DNA of 64,000 bases, taken from positions 12,172,098-12,236,097 of the forward strand of contig CM056556.1 in NCBI GenBank assembly GCA_029721515.1, written 5' to 3'. This DNA comes from Synanceia verrucosa (taxonomy: Eukaryota; Chordata; Actinopteri; Perciformes; Synanceiidae). Both the position numbers and the translations under genes were made by a program. Positions within the stretch are counted from its first letter, which is position 1. Each line of letters opens with the position of its first letter. Of the stretch, positions 13,201-26,761 are shown piece by piece. The notes beneath the pieces were generated by a model. It did not search any database, was not told where the DNA came from, and saw nothing but the letters and a program-made list of their open reading frames with translations.

Positions 13201-15191
13201 CCATTATACTGTCTGGTCAGTGGAGAACTAATCAAGCAGACACAAGTGTGCTGCTCCCACAGTGGAGCCTGATACATTTTTAACAAGATGCCTGGCCATC
13301 CCTGCAGTAAATATATCCTGAATGTGTGGGGGTGGCGGTGGCTCCTCACAGTGCAACCTGCTGTGAACCATGTGTTACAGACATGTAGACCACTTGGACC
13401 CACAGACAGCGAGCACTATTTCGTGTTAGTATTGTTGGATGCTGGGTTGTGTGTATTGCAGTTTTGAGTCTGGTCAGATTTCAGTAACATAATTGCACAA
13501 GCCATGTGGGCAAGCCAAAGCATCTCAAAATGTCTGTGCAGCTACAAAAATATACAGGAGATATACTGAATATAATATGATGGCATTACAATTATGACAT
13601 TTTTATGGTAAACATAGCCCATAGCTCCATGTGTAACAGTATGTAGGTCATACTGAGGACACTTACCCCATGCACGGGTTCTGCAGGACACCCATGATCC
13701 TCTGAATCCTGTCCATGGCCACACTCTCCTGGAAACTGCTGAGTCCTGGAAAAGAAAAAAAAGTTGCACCATAAGCCACAAGGACTGTGTTGACAGCAGG
13801 GCTGAGTCTGTGGAGCAGATGGATTGTGTGAAATGTGTATGGTGGGGGGCAGCAGACTGCCTTCCTGTGGCCAGGAAGTGTTGGGTCACACAAGGATTGA
13901 CAAAGATCCCAAATGAAGCAGTTTTCAGGGCCTGTCTGAACATGGCGCTATCTTCCTTATAGTGCCTATCAGTCGACTCACAAACAGCAGCTGCTCTGCT
14001 GGAGACTGTGGCACATTATGTTCTTGCTCCCCTCTGCCAAGCAGCTAATTTACAAGGAGGTCTGAGGCGAGATATGGCTCTCAACTGGCAAAAAAACACA
14101 TTTGTATCCATTTGTATCCAATGTTAGCTCCATTGTAAAAGATAAGATGCGTGCACGCACAGGAAATAGTTGTTGGTTACTTGATAGCCCTGCAACAATA
14201 CGACAACAGACATCTTGCTCTAAAATCTCAGGAACACATATTCCAAAAAGGGTGGTGTGTTGTGCTTTTGTTATTGTTTTTCTCTGAGACACAAGAAAGA
14301 CAGAAGCAGAGCAACACAGACAGACACTCAACTTGTGTTAAAATAGCACGAATAGAAAAGACATTAAACAACTAACTTACGTTCTCTGTATCTTCCGGAA
14401 CGAAGCCCATTCAAGATAGAGGAGAGTGGATGAATGTAGCATTGTAGCTCCATGCACTGAAAACAAAAATAGATTCATTTCTAGAGACATCAAACTGTCT
14501 TCCACAAGCTGCTGTTGAATTTAATATACTATAAATATGCTGAACATGATTTAGATAAAAACTCCCACTACTGTTCTGCTGTTTTACTCTCGACAGATGA
14601 CTCGAGTTCTTCTGAAAAGCATGACTAACTTTGCTTATAGTCACAGGGTCATCTTTACTGGAAATGTGACGCATAACACACCCTGTAAAACCAGCAGGGG
14701 AGTTGATCTAGGGGATAGGGCATGCTCTTGTCTTGCAGACACAGTCAACCTCTTCTTGTGGGAAACACACGTGAGTCAAAGGTGCTCACCTTTCTGCTGA
14801 AAATTCGGTTTCTCTCTGACACATTGGACATGACCTGGCGCTCCTTGCACTCCACCTCTGTGAAGCTGTGAGGTCTCTTCAGTGCTTGTTGAATGTGTTT
14901 GCTGTTCGTTTTTTCAGCTTGCTGTGTTTTACGCTGTCCAGCGGCGCTGCTGACCCATGTCTCCATGCAGCCGTGGGGAAACCCCCGGCTAGAGGCCTCC
15001 CTGACCTCGCTCCAGTTACTGTCGCCCTCCTCCACCTCGCTGCTCTGGCGGCAGCTGCTCTCAGACGAGCCCAGGTGTGGCGGGGTGACGTCTGTCTGGC
15101 TGTGCTTTCCGGTAAAGTCAGACTCCTGTTCGCTGTCCTCATTTTCACTAGCCAGCCAGTCAATGGAGTTGTCCGAATCTGTATCAGACAT
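10248..15191 (-). CDS. ciart: CIART/CHRONO, circadian-associated transcriptional repressor (5 coding exons)
   Basis: CIART (CHRONO) is a nuclear repressor in the vertebrate clock's negative arm that binds BMAL1-CLOCK and recruits histone deacetylase activity. Coding exons: 15191-14790, 14456-14381, 13745-13667, 11881-11755 and 10634-10248. All have GT-AG borders, phases agree, and they give 356 residues against about 385 in human. Residues 1-134 are acidic and Ser-rich (MSDTDSDNSIDW). Residues 135-206 are the conserved core, including SFQESVAMDRIQRIMGVLQ and KMEEMLKSWFPN, close to human SFQQSVAMDRIQRIVGVLQ and LLQVEGMLKTWFP. A second conserved motif, LKWFHTSPICSP, lies at residues 269-280. 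The C-terminal end is Pro/Ser-rich. The start is the first ATG after a likely acceptor near 15232, and the leader is spliced to a non-coding exon near 17.1 kb. Family assignment is firm; which teleost paralogue (a or b) is not settled. Confidence 0.93.
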
Positions 15192-17129
15192 CTTCGGCTG
15201 CAGGCTCTAACAAGCACTGACCATCACTGACCTGACAGACAGACACAAAGGTCATTGTTACTACAATTCAACATTACATAAAAGCATTAAAAGCAGCAGA
15301 CAGCACATAGATAAAGATGTGAAACTGTAGCTAAAAAGGATCAAATTCAAGCCACGTAACAGCTTAAATATACAGTGACCTTACACAAACACTGCAGGTT
15401 AGTGTGGACACAAATGAAGGCAGCAACAGAGCAGAGCTCTGAGCAGATGGTGGCAGTGAGACCACAGTTGTTGAGACCACAATGACCTGTTTGCTTTGCA
15501 GATGTAACACCTGAGCCAGTAAACAGTAACTAGTCACCATCCAGAGCAAACAGCAAACAGCCTAGTGTCCACCATTTATAAATCTCATGTCTGAACAGAT
15601 ACACAAAATCCACTAATAACAGCCAGCTTTGGGTATTTTTGCCCCATTCAGGCTCTATGGGCTAGTCTGCCAGCTGCTACCTACACAATCATTCATAAAC
15701 ACTGTTAGCTTGTTTATTCAAAGCGGGCAGCAGTCTGCCACCATGACGACCAGTGCCTCAGACTGCAGACCTCATCAACACAAGTGACACTTATGGGGAT
15801 AAAAAGGATTTTTACATAATGAAAGACTGGCACTGTTTTGTTCACAACATGAAGAACTCCCTGTGAATAAAAACCCCAAAATGTTCTCCGTGTTGTTTCA
15901 TTTTTTTGTGGGCTCTTTAGATCTCTCCGACATTTCTCCTCAGCGATTAGCAGATTAAAGAACCTGAGATCAGCATTTTCAGCACAGGAGTTATTTTGGG
16001 TGGCATCCCTCTTCCCTCCTGTAAAATTTAACGGTGGGAAAGTTAATTGCTCCCTAGGTCTTTGTCACAGGACGACCACCTCCTGATCTTATTGTTACAG
16101 AGGAGGGTGGAGCACAGATTTACTAATTTTACAAGGTTTAAGAAAACATGAGCAGTAATGCAGGTTCTAAAATTATTTCTCTACAGAGACCACAGTTCAA
16201 CAGTTTTAGTGAGAACATAACAATGTGCCAGGAAAACCAAGGGAATGCTGTAATGATGTGTGTGTGTGTATATGAAAATATGAAATTAAATCTAATCATA
16301 CTGTATAAATAATCCATTTTTATTCTATTTTTAAGTGTACGTCATCAAAATGTCATGGAATATACATTACATTGCATTCCTATAATAAAATCTCTCCCTA
16401 GTCATACGTACTCTTGTGCTGTTCGTCTTCCTGCAATAAAACCAGTGACATATCAACCATTGGCAATTTGTTAAAATAAATATGACATAACATCTGTCTG
16501 TTTGTATTCTTGTATCTGTGTCGTAACCGTGTTGATAGTTGTTCAAATAGTCACTGTGTGCACAAAACACAAGTCTGCAGTGTGCCAAATAGAAATTGCA
16601 TCCAGCTTTTAAAGAACATTTCACATTTCTTTGATAGGCTGCAGATATCCTTTACAACATCTATGTCTCCATCTACCTGTGTAGGTGGGGCACATGAATA
16701 GAGATGCCCACTTCACACATAAACACTCTGATTTAAGAAAAAATAAACATAGACACGAATCACATGAGAATTATCCCCTCATGTAGAAATTAGACACCAC
16801 TATATTTCTCTGAGAGAAAACAAAAAAATGATCAAGTGAATGATCCGATCTGTCCGCAGTTTGGTAACAGACACAATGGACTTCCTCGTCAGGCATGGTA
16901 AATTTGGCAGATGTTAAAGAAACCTCCACAGGACCAGTTATCACTGTTTCAACTTCATGTGACATAAACTCTTAACCATAAATAAAGGTTTGTTATTTCC
17001 TCTCTGACCAAATTCCTGTGGATGATTTATTTTATAATAACCAAATGTTTCACCTGTAGACCGACAGAAATTAAGCGGTGATATTTATCAGGACGGTGTG
17101 GATTTATCTGGATCAGAAAGGGCTCGTAC

Positions 17130-17223
17130 CTTCCCAGGATTGGGCAGCTGGTCCTGGTCCTTGCGTTGATCAGCGGGTAAATCCAGCAGGAGCGTCGGGC
17201 GGAGAGCAGCTGATGTGCTGGAA

Positions 17224-17263
<40 letters not shown>

Positions 17264-17330
17264 GGCAGAGAGACAGAGAGGGGACACGGTGCAGCCAGCG
17301 ATCAGCCCGTGTTGCTTCTCCCAAGGCAAC
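17130..17330 (-). other. ciart: Probable non-coding first exon of ciart
   Basis: On the minus strand the stretch ends in CCTGGGAAG followed by GTACGAG, a good splice donor (exon end 17130). A matching acceptor (TGTCTGTCTGTCAG) lies just before the start codon, near 15232. The exon would carry the 5' leader across a 1.9-kb intron. Its upstream limit is a guess: CCAAT, GC-box and E-box motifs lie just beyond. It contains a CA/CT dinucleotide run. Transcript data would settle it. Confidence 0.5.
17224..17264. repeat. Compound GT/GA microsatellite in ciart leader
   Basis: About nine GT units are followed by about eleven GA units on the plus strand. On the ciart strand this is a CT run followed by a CA run, inside or at the edge of the inferred first exon. 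Confidence 0.9.
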
Positions 17331-17500
17331 GTGTCTGGGAGGGCGGGACTAGCCGGCAGCGGCTCTCCTATTGGCTCCTCTGACGCCCCGGACTGACCAA
17401 TCGGCTTCCTGTCTCGGTGCAGCTGCGGAGTGATAGGCGAAGCCCGTTTACATATGCAAATGAAATGGAAATGACACAAACACGTGGACACGCGGATCGG
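17325..17500 (-). promoter_or_regulatory. Candidate ciart promoter with E-box motifs
   Basis: A perfect E-box CACGTG lies at 17481-17486. A non-canonical E'-box (CACGTT read on the minus strand) is at 17328-17333. CCAAT boxes lie at 17370-17374 (minus) and 17397-17401 (plus), and a GC-rich GGGCGGGAC begins at 17341. No TATA box is apparent. CIART is a known direct target of CLOCK-BMAL1, which binds CACGTG, so the E-box 150-350 bases upstream of the inferred first exon fits clock control. The motifs are seen; the function is inferred. Confidence 0.5.
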
Positions 17501-20500
17501 TTTCATTTCAGCAGCTGGGCGGAAAGTCAACCCGAGGCTAGTTTTGGTCACTCTGCAGGCATTCTTCCTCATTATATCATCTGGATGATGATGGCTGACT
17601 TGTGGCATGTCAGTAAACTGAGCCTGCCTGGTAAAGGCGCAGTCAGCACTTTCAGGGAGAGTTTGCTCAAGGACACTTCAGCAGAACAAGGGTTGTCTGG
17701 TGGCGTGGTCTAGACAGTCATTTTACTAGGTTTAGGACACATTTACCAATGGTGGAGGAAGTTTACTGAAGTAGAAGTAGCAATAGTACAAATTCTCAAC
17801 ATCCAAATATCTGTATAACAAAGTGTCAAAAGTAGAAATAATCATTATGGTCATTAAAAGTCCTAGCTCTAGTTTAATCTATATCAGTGCATCATAATGT
17901 ATAAACTGATCATGTTTGGTTTATACATTTTTCAACTGAAAAGTAGTAGCAGTACCCAAGTACAAGCTGTGAGGTCAACAAAAAAATGAAAATAAAAAGT
18001 GCAATGTTTCCTTCTAGAAATGTCTAGTACTAAGAAGCATACCATGAAAATATATCTGAAATAGAAAAGAACAGCACAGCAAATGTTCCTTTCCAGCAGT
18101 CAAGTTCAGTCTCTGAGTCGTGAGTAAGTGATTCATTATGATCAAATTAGTTAGTCACAATTTCATGATTCATCTTTAAGGCTTTAAACAACAAGACCTC
18201 AAGCAAAACCGGCTGTGGTTGAAGATGACATTGACATGCAGAGCGTGTTCACTCTGCATCTTTTTATTTTTCTTTGTTGGACACGGTGACGGTAAAGGCG
18301 TGACTCACAGAACCTCTGTTTGACTGCCTGAGAGGGTGGGATCAGAAGCACTCTGTCAGAGGCCAGACGAGGATCCTGAGCCTGGAGCCAGTGAGTCACG
18401 AACCCTCTCACAGCAAACGTGATCATGTGTGTTTGGGAGACGCCCACCCACAAAAAGCATAACCGACCTCCTCTAGTCGTCTGCTTCAATTGATGAGGAC
18501 AGAAAAGGCAGAATTTAAACAACACATATCTGCGGAGTGAACAGGTCACACGTGGAAAAGCATGAATGTGAGATATTTACAGAGACAAAAATGCTGCCCA
18601 GACTGTTTTAACAACTGGGTGCAAATCTGTCTGACATAAAATGCACTTCTCGGGCTATCTTCTGTGGTGTCTGTAGTGAGCCTGCATCATGTTAATGAGC
18701 TTCTAAGAGCGGTCTGTGGTCAGGTGGTCATAAGAGCATTACTTTTGTTGGATGTGCAGCTGTCAAAGTGAGGAGCAGGCAGAACAAGATCACCAGCAGC
18801 CTAACGATGGGGTCGCTCTTTGCTGCCGTACCTTAAATCACATCCAGCTGTGAAGAATGCTCCACCACAGATGCAAGAGCACCCAGAATGTCAACTGAGG
18901 CATCAGGCCTACTGGCACTGAGCCACTCATGTTGAATTTTAATTGTCTTATAAGCTGCTGCAATCGATTAAAATCTCATAAACAGTCTCCTGTTGTTCTG
19001 CTCCCCAGGCCCAGATCCTCCGGTGACCCCAGACTTTGTGACGACGGAGCGCTGTCGACAGACTCCCAGTAAACTTTCATTTCCCTTTTCTTCGTCTTCA
19101 AGGCTTCCACATCTGTGCAATACATCACATCCACTTCAAAGCACAGGAAACAGGCATGTGTTTTTTTAGGGGGGATGCATACATGCAGCACTTTAAACTG
19201 TAGCGAAAACAATGCCTGAATTTCTACAAGTAGCAGATTAGCACACTCGATTGTCCTCTGATGAAAGTGTTTGTCAGTGTTAAACTGCACATTGTTCTTA
19301 ATGTTTCATCAAATCTTCTTATCTCTGGAAACGTTTGTATATTTACAATAATCTGGCTCCATTCAGCTGCGCTGCAATTTGTCATCCACATAAAGAACAA
19401 CTGCAAAGCAATTTGCAATCTCCTCACAAAAGGGAACTCTTTTTTATCTGTTCTCTGTTCTCAGGATCCAGGATGAGTCACACAACACAAACTGGCACTG
19501 TGATTTTCAATTTGTCAAAGAGGCTGGCTGATTCTGTATCCCACAGAGACTGCATGTCTCCCGCTCTCATTCATAAAAAGTAAAAGCCATACCAGAGCCC
19601 CACGCCCACTTTATTATAGGGCATACACTGAACATCTGCTCTAAGGAACCCTTTCAGAAAGATGCAGCACACGTGTGTGAGCATCACTTCACACTATGGG
19701 CCGAGGAGGAAGTGTACAAGTTACAGAATTGCAAAATCTGGTTCTAATTTTCACACATGGTGACGTGCCTTATGCAATAGCTAGTGTGGAGCGCTTCCTG
19801 ATAGCCTCGGTTGACCCTGCATGCTGTATAGGGAGGGAATATGTCCTCACCTGCAAGTATACTGCAAGTGGATACGGGTGTGTATGTGAGAGTGTTTGGG
19901 TGCTGCTGGCAGGGGAACATGTTTGTGTGCATCTTGTCTTACTAACAGCTGTCCCCTGCAATGAGCTGTGCATATGACTCAGCTCAGTGGACGCATGGCT
20001 TTGGGCCATGTGCTGTCCTGTACCCAGATCTGGACCTATAGTGACGCGTGTGTGTGTGTGTGTTTGTGTGTGTGCATAGGCTATACACAGCACGTCGCGG
20101 CTCTAAATGGGGACATCAATCAGCAGACTTTCCACAGCATTGTTCACATTGTAACCGCTCACCAATAATAGCTGGATTGTCACCCAGGCACAGGTTTTGT
20201 GTTGAGCTCGGAGAGAAGAGAAGACCGTCTGGAATGTTCACAAATGAGTAAACGACAAGTAAAGCCCTGCTGGGAACACAAACGTAACAAGCGATGACAG
20301 TGTGGATCATGCCTTAAAGACGCCACCTGAACACAGTAAATGTTGGGACAGAATATTCAGTCACACTTTGACAAGATGACGTCATAAGGCCCTGGAGCAG
20401 CTGCTTTGAGTCACTTTTGAAATAAATTGAGCCTGTCTGTCTCCACAATCCATCAAAACCTTAATGAACTCATCAGTCTAGCTGAAAGTGAAACTTTTGT

Positions 20501-21119
20501 GACTTGGATCTCACACTCAAAGTGTCAGCACACTCCTAATTCCCTGGTTTCATAATAACCTCCGCATATGTTCCACCTGACAGTTACATAAAATCTAAAG
20601 TTCATCATTCATGCACTGATCTCACATCAAGGGTGCTTCTTGCATAATTTGGGCATCGCTTTCACTGAGCCTGAACTCTTGGTGAGAAAACGTGTCTTCC
20701 ACTTCTCTCTAGAGTATCTTACTCCTCCAGATATGTCATCCTGTTACAGTAAATGCTAGTTCAGCCGAGTTAACCCCACCCATACGCCAGAAATGTGACT
20801 GCACGTAGTGTGGGCACACTGCAGCGCTGTGAGGGGGAGGGAGGGAGAAAAAAATGTGCCAGTTGAGTGTGGCAAGGCACAGCCAATAGCATTTAGAGCT
20901 GGTGTTAGAGGTTATGCAGTCAGAGGAGAAGTGATATTGGGCGCATTTTTGTGACTTTAAAGGGCTGGACTTCCGGCACCCCGTCATGTACCCTCCCTCT
21001 CCCTTTGTGGCTTCTTCCCGTTCCAACTCCACTCAGTCACATGCGCTTCACTCAGAGAGAAAGCTCCCTGACTATTTTTCACACACAGTTCACATGCAGG
21101 CAGTTGAAAATGTCTGGCA

Positions 21120-21123
<4 letters not shown>

Positions 21124-21170
<47 letters not shown>
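21124..21170. repeat. GT microsatellite
   Basis: About 23 uninterrupted TG units. Confidence 0.95.
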
Positions 21171-21171
<1 letters not shown>

Positions 21172-23492
21172 ATACACTCTCTAATGTCTGAATGGCTGCC
21201 AGAGCAGCTCAAGCGACAGTGGGATATCTATCTGCAGGACTGAACGTTACATGTGACTGGGGTATATTTTAACTGGGTTATGTAAGTGCTCCAGCCTGCA
21301 CTCTCCACACACAGATGAGGAGGGCTACGAGTGAAGCAGAGGACTGTGAGCTCACCACAAGCATTACCTTTGCACATGGAATAATTCCTTCACTCGACTA
21401 GAACCTGGGGCCAGTACACAACAAAAAAAAAAGCCTTTTAAAATAGACTGTACTCCTGTAATTCATAGTTATTACAGCTTATCTTTGCCATTGGCAAACA
21501 TGTTCATATTGATTGCAGATTTGAGCCAGTAGCAGTATAATCTAATCTTATAGTGAAGGTTAGGGTTACATAATCCAAAAATTTGACTCACTCACACTTT
21601 TCTGCCATTGTCAGATTCATCGGAGGGTTGTGGTCACGTTGCATGGCATAAGCAGATAATTGGGTTGTCATTACACGCAGACATGAGACAGACACTTCTC
21701 GATAGGTTGACCAAGTCTTTGCATGAGAGAGCTGTTGAGAGTGCTGACAACAGGCTAGCCGCCAAATCTATGTCCAATGTAGAACTACCCACGCTCCCTC
21801 TGCTAGCACTTTTATGGGATCATTATGTGGGCGTTTTAGTGTGAGATCCCATCTAGAAGTGATATGACATGGGCTGACAATTTTTTAGTAGGCAGTCATC
21901 CAACCTCACTTTGAGAGGAGCTGGTGATCACAGCGCTTTCATAGCAGAGTTTTGACCTAATACTTCATCACAGGCCTGCTCAGACAGCATCACAGACGTC
22001 TACGTTCAGAAAGATGTTTAAAGACGTAAAATCTATTTTATTTGGACCACTGTAAACCTCAGACTGTTTTAGCTGAATAGTTTTGCAGGGGAAAGGTGAA
22101 AAAATGCTGAGCTACTCGTTAAAAATATTCAGAAATAATCACACGATCATTTGTAGTCTAATTTGTAGACTGGTCAGCGTAAGGAGACTCTGGACGTGCT
22201 AATGGGGCTGTAATTAATGTTCCTTTTCACAATCAATCAATTAATCAGTAGATTATTTTACTGATTCACTGAGTAATCATGTTGTCTATGTTACATCAGA
22301 AAACAGTAGCTAGCCGTGTTAAATAGAATTTATGTTGATCAAGTCATCAATATGGATGCATCTCATACTTTAAAAAAGAGGAGAATGTTTAGATCAGCTT
22401 GCTGTGTGTTGTGCAACTAAAAAATGCAGAATAATATGACATATCTCATGAGGCAAAGAGATCTCTCATTCTGTACATCCATAATATGTAGTGGTGTACT
22501 TTTTACAGTTGTTATTTTCAACTAAACAGCAGGTAATTCAGCAGAATATAAATGTATTGGAGTGTCTGATCAGGTCCAAAATATGTTTTTCATCGGTATA
22601 TTATGTTCTTAATCAGCACTGAAGGCAATAATGTTCAGACTTATGTCGACTGTCACTAATAATGTTTGTCAGGGCTGCTGTGTGCTGACGGGGAACGGTG
22701 TGTTTATCCAGGAGTTCAGTTTCACCTTGAGACAGTCACACCTCACTGCCGAAGCAGAACACCAGTCGTGCATTAGTCACTCATTCAGAGTTACTTTACA
22801 TTTTGATTTTGTCAGACCTAAAAAAAAATTCCATCCAGTTTTAATAGCAGGGTTTGTTTGTGGCTAACACGTGTCCTTGGCCCTGCCCCAGGTGTGAGGT
22901 TTCTGCTTTCCTCACCAATGGGAACAGAAAAGCTTCAACGTGGGCTTTTTTTTATTATTATTATTATGCTGCTGCTGCTGTGGTCATACGCTTGCATAAC
23001 ATTGTGAGGCCCACATTTGACTACAGCTCTTTTGTTTGGATGTCACCCAACCTTTTCAAGTGAAAAAAGTACCTGGCATCTCTCCAGCCTTCTTCAGAAG
23101 AGCAGCGCTGAGACACAAAAAAGGGCCACAGAGTGTTCACATCTCCTCCATCACATCCTTTGAGACAGGAACACCCAGTACTTATAAGTGATGACTGTAC
23201 CCTACCCTCACCATAGGACACCCACTCCTAATTTTGCAATGAGGCAGTCTAGCACATGTATTAGGGCTTTCAAATGTCAACAACATACATGTACAGTGAA
23301 GCCATCTTGCAAGAGTATGCACACAGTGCATGAGAAAATGAAGTCATTCAAAAATCCTCTAAGGAGTGAGAGAAGAGCCTGAGGGATAAGGTTAGATAAG
23401 TCGAAGGGGAGGGCAGGTGGCAAAGTGTGGTCGCTACAGAAAGAACATGTGGAAGAAGCATGAAGGACCTGAGGGACTGAAGGCCTGACTTT

Positions 23493-23513
23493 CTGCTGCT
23501 GCTGCTGCTGCTG
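23493..23513. repeat. Short CTG repeat
   Basis: Seven CTG units, about 65 bases left of a long CA tract. There is no gene context. Confidence 0.8.
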
Positions 23514-23578
23514 CATCCAGAGATCGCCCCTGTGCAGCACTGTGCTTATTCTGGTGTACACGTGACTCTCCTTCCCCC

Positions 23579-23579
<1 letters not shown>

Positions 23580-23648
<69 letters not shown>
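23580..23648. repeat. CA microsatellite
   Basis: More than 30 CA units, the longest CA tract in the window. Confidence 0.95.
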
Positions 23649-23652
<4 letters not shown>

Positions 23653-24391
23653 GTCACACACCCACCTTCTATCACTCTACACACAGAACTAATCCTGTTC
23701 CTGCTCCCTCACTGCCCTCACTCACATTTTACACTCCTACACTTTCCTAATTCCTTCACTGATCTACCAGTCACCCTCTCTCTCCGACTAGCTCTCATGT
23801 CATCCGGTCATACTCACATGTACACACGTAGAAACATTTGCATCCTTCCTCCATGTAATCTTTAGCATAATGATTTCATAGGATAATGCTCTGAGTGCTT
23901 CACTTGAAAATTCACTAAGCCTTTTGTTGCTACGGGCATGTTTAGTCAAATTTTGTGTGGCTTAACTTTAAAAAAAGTTGAAAAGTGAATATTCTGCTGT
24001 TAAATAAAGACAGGCTGATGAAACAAATGATTAGGATGTGTGCTGCAGTATGCCACAGGGGTTTTTCTGTGCTTTAGGAAGCGGTCACAGTCAAGAGAAA
24101 GAAAGGGCTTGATGGTTCAGACAACAATTTCTGCTTCAACTGTAGTTATATAGTAATACATAGTTAATAGTATAATAAGAAGACATTTTATGTCATCTTT
24201 ATTTAGGTGAAAGCCTGATTACACCCTAATATTTACATATGCATCATTTACCTAAGAGTGTAAAATGTTTGCAATAGTGCCCTCAAACGTTTCCTGTAAT
24301 GCAACAAAAACAAAATTAGTGTCCGTAGCCCAACACTATTTTCGCTAACAATCCCAAAATTTACTAACTTTCAAAATTAATGATCAATGCC

Positions 24392-24675
24392 TCACAGCAA
24401 GAAGGTACCAGGTTCGAATCCCGGGCCCAGGGCCTTTCTGTGTGGAGTTTGCATGTTCTCCCCGTGTCTGCGTGGGTTCTCTCCGGGTACTCCGGCTTCC
24501 TCCCACCATTATTAGGTTAATTGGCTAATTTAAATTGACCGTAGGTGTGAATGTGAGTGTGAGTGGTTGTCCGTCTGTCTCTATGTGCCCTGCGATGAGG
24601 TGGCGACTTGTCCAGGGTGTACCCTGCCTTCCGCCCTAAGACAGCTGGGATAAGCTCCAGCCCCCCCCCCAGGAT
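24392..24675 (+). mobile_element. 5'- and 3'-truncated SINE copy
   Basis: Same SINE family on the plus strand. It starts at GCCTCACAGCAAGAAGG, lacking the A-box half of the tRNA head, keeps the B box (AGGTTCGAATCCC) and stops in a C run, without the GGAT tail. Confidence 0.85.
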
Positions 24676-25294
24676 CCTGAGAAACGGCAACACCTAAATG
24701 GAATGCAGCCATCTTGACACCAGTGCTTTTCCTGTTATGACAATTATTTTCAGTTGTGTGTCATATGTTCTGTTTAGTATTTCAAATATTTACACAGACA
24801 TCAATCCCCAAAAGACTCCACCTGCATATCAAATGGATGAATGGAGGGAACAACTAAACAATGTTTTAATGATAGTCTCAAGAATGACCATAACCCCATC
24901 CCACTGGCTTTAATGATAATGCAAATATTTGAGCAGATGTTATATATTGTATTGATAATATACAGCCTGCACAAGTGAGGACATATTATTACAGGACATT
25001 CTCTGAAATTATAAAGTCACCAAAGGAAGGTATTAAAACAAGGACAGGATTTTTAAAAGGTTAAAACAATTTAAAGGGGAATGTAAGAGGGAGTTTATAC
25101 ATATTTCCTTATTAATGATTTGCACCCATTTAAGGAGCTCATTACATTGACAATATTTTGGTAATTGATTGACAATTTCTTTTGTCCTGTTTGGTACTTT
25201 TATGGTTGGCTCACAACCCATTGATAGTACATATTCACATGTGCATTAAAGGAAGGATCAAAAAGATAGGCATGACTACTTGTCATCACTGAAG

Positions 25295-25345
25295 AGTATT
25301 TTTTTTATTTCACCTTTATTTAACCAGATAAAAGACCTCTTTCAG
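25295..25345. repeat. Short dispersed repeat fragment
   Basis: TTTCACCTTTATTTAACCAG followed by ATAAAAG resembles the end of a common teleost repeat. Only about 50 bases remain. Confidence 0.35.
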
Positions 25346-26761
25346 GCACACATCCACAAATAATACATACATAACAACAATGCCATGATGGATTTTGGTG
25401 AAGTTCCTAAACCAAAAAAAATTACCAAAAATATTTTGAAGCTCGAGACGTATTTCTGGCACTCTATAATGTCAAATGTTATAACGGCTGGTGGATTTCC
25501 ACTATAACGGATATCCTCCTTTTAGTGGACACTACGTGACGTGTTAAGGATGGAAAATTCCAGGTTTTTTGGAGAGGAGCGTATGTTTACTCCTCCATCT
25601 CTCCAGAGACATTAACTAGGTCAAGCGAAAATGAATCTGCCAACAGCCTAAAGAGTAGTGGTGACAGGGGGAGGGAGGTGGCGATGGGGGGATTCTGTGG
25701 ACTTTGGGCACAAATCTCATAGTCAGGATAAAACTCAGTTACCTAATTTTAGCTCAAGCCTCCCACATGGCCCATTAACTTTCCAAGGAGGTCTGAATTC
25801 ACACAGCGCTGGTCAGAGATCAGCTTTGCAGGATCCTGGTTAAACAGTTAAATGGTCACACAGCTAATTATGCACAGCCACAAACAAAGCCAGTCAAGGA
25901 CACTCAACATTATAACCATTTATCCTGCAATAAATCTTCCTTTGCTGTAAGCCCTGAGACTTTTAAACATGTTCTCTGTCCCCATAAAGCTTTAATTTTT
26001 TTGTCCATGTGACTTTACTTTTGCTCATTATTTCATTCTGTGCCGTTGGCTGGAGTACAAACCATTTCAGCCCATCCTCTCTGAGGTATTTTTATTTCGT
26101 CAATAAAACGTGACCATGTAGAGAAACTGTGGGTTATTTTTCCAGATACAGCTCCTCAACTTCCTCTGAGATAGAAATCTGAGTCTGTGATCGAGGTTGT
26201 GTTTCCCCCTTGTAAATAACACGACCATGAAAATGCAATTCACGTTTTCAAGGAAAACAGAAAAAAGTGTGTAATATTTGCAAAGGACAAAAGCAGCATG
26301 TTGCTTATCTAAATACTGCTCTAACATACAGTATGAGGTGCAGGTACATGATGTAATAGCACAGGTGTTTTTATGCGTGGAGCACACCTCTCAGACACAT
26401 GCATATGATGCTAAAGAGGTGTGAAGGGATGGGAAGTAGCTTCAAAGCATAACTAAGCACACCAAGTCTGACATCTGATCCTCTGGAGGGCATGTTTCAG
26501 CCAAATGTTTTAGGCTAATTTTGCGGGTCTGCTGTTCCACAAGGTCAGCGGGTTCACAGCGTCACAGATGGCTGAGCCCAAGAGCTGAGGAGCAGGTATT
26601 CCTCGGCTAAGAGAAACAGAGAAATGTGGCGAGGGAGAAGGTCAATGGGTTTGTGTACATTTGTGAGTGCACATGCAAAATGTATGTGTGGAACAGCGTG
26701 CATTAGTGGGTTTGTATTACTGTCCCAATTCCTTAAAGAGCAACCAATTAGTAGTTAGTAA

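Larger units (their letters stand above)
17620..24390. other. Gene desert upstream of ciart, left part
   Basis: No gene was recognised. Isolated motifs that might be distal clock elements are a CACGTG at 18549-18554 and the sequences TGACGTCA near 20379 and ACACGTGT near 19670. Microsatellites lie at 21124, 23493 and 23580. Confidence 0.55.

Noticed and set aside
17027..17608. 193-codon minus-strand open frame over the ciart promoter
   Set aside because: Inflated by the CA/CT tract (Ser-Leu and His-Thr runs) and crosses the ciart splice donor. No conserved motif.
22980..23060. Possible LINE reverse-transcriptase scrap (LHNIVRPTFDYSSFVW)
   Set aside because: Vaguely like the R-P-x-F-D-Y-x-x-x-V-W motif, but too short and with no flanking support.
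23532..23750. His/Thr-rich and Cys/Val-rich open frames
   Set aside because: Translation of the CA/GT microsatellite only.
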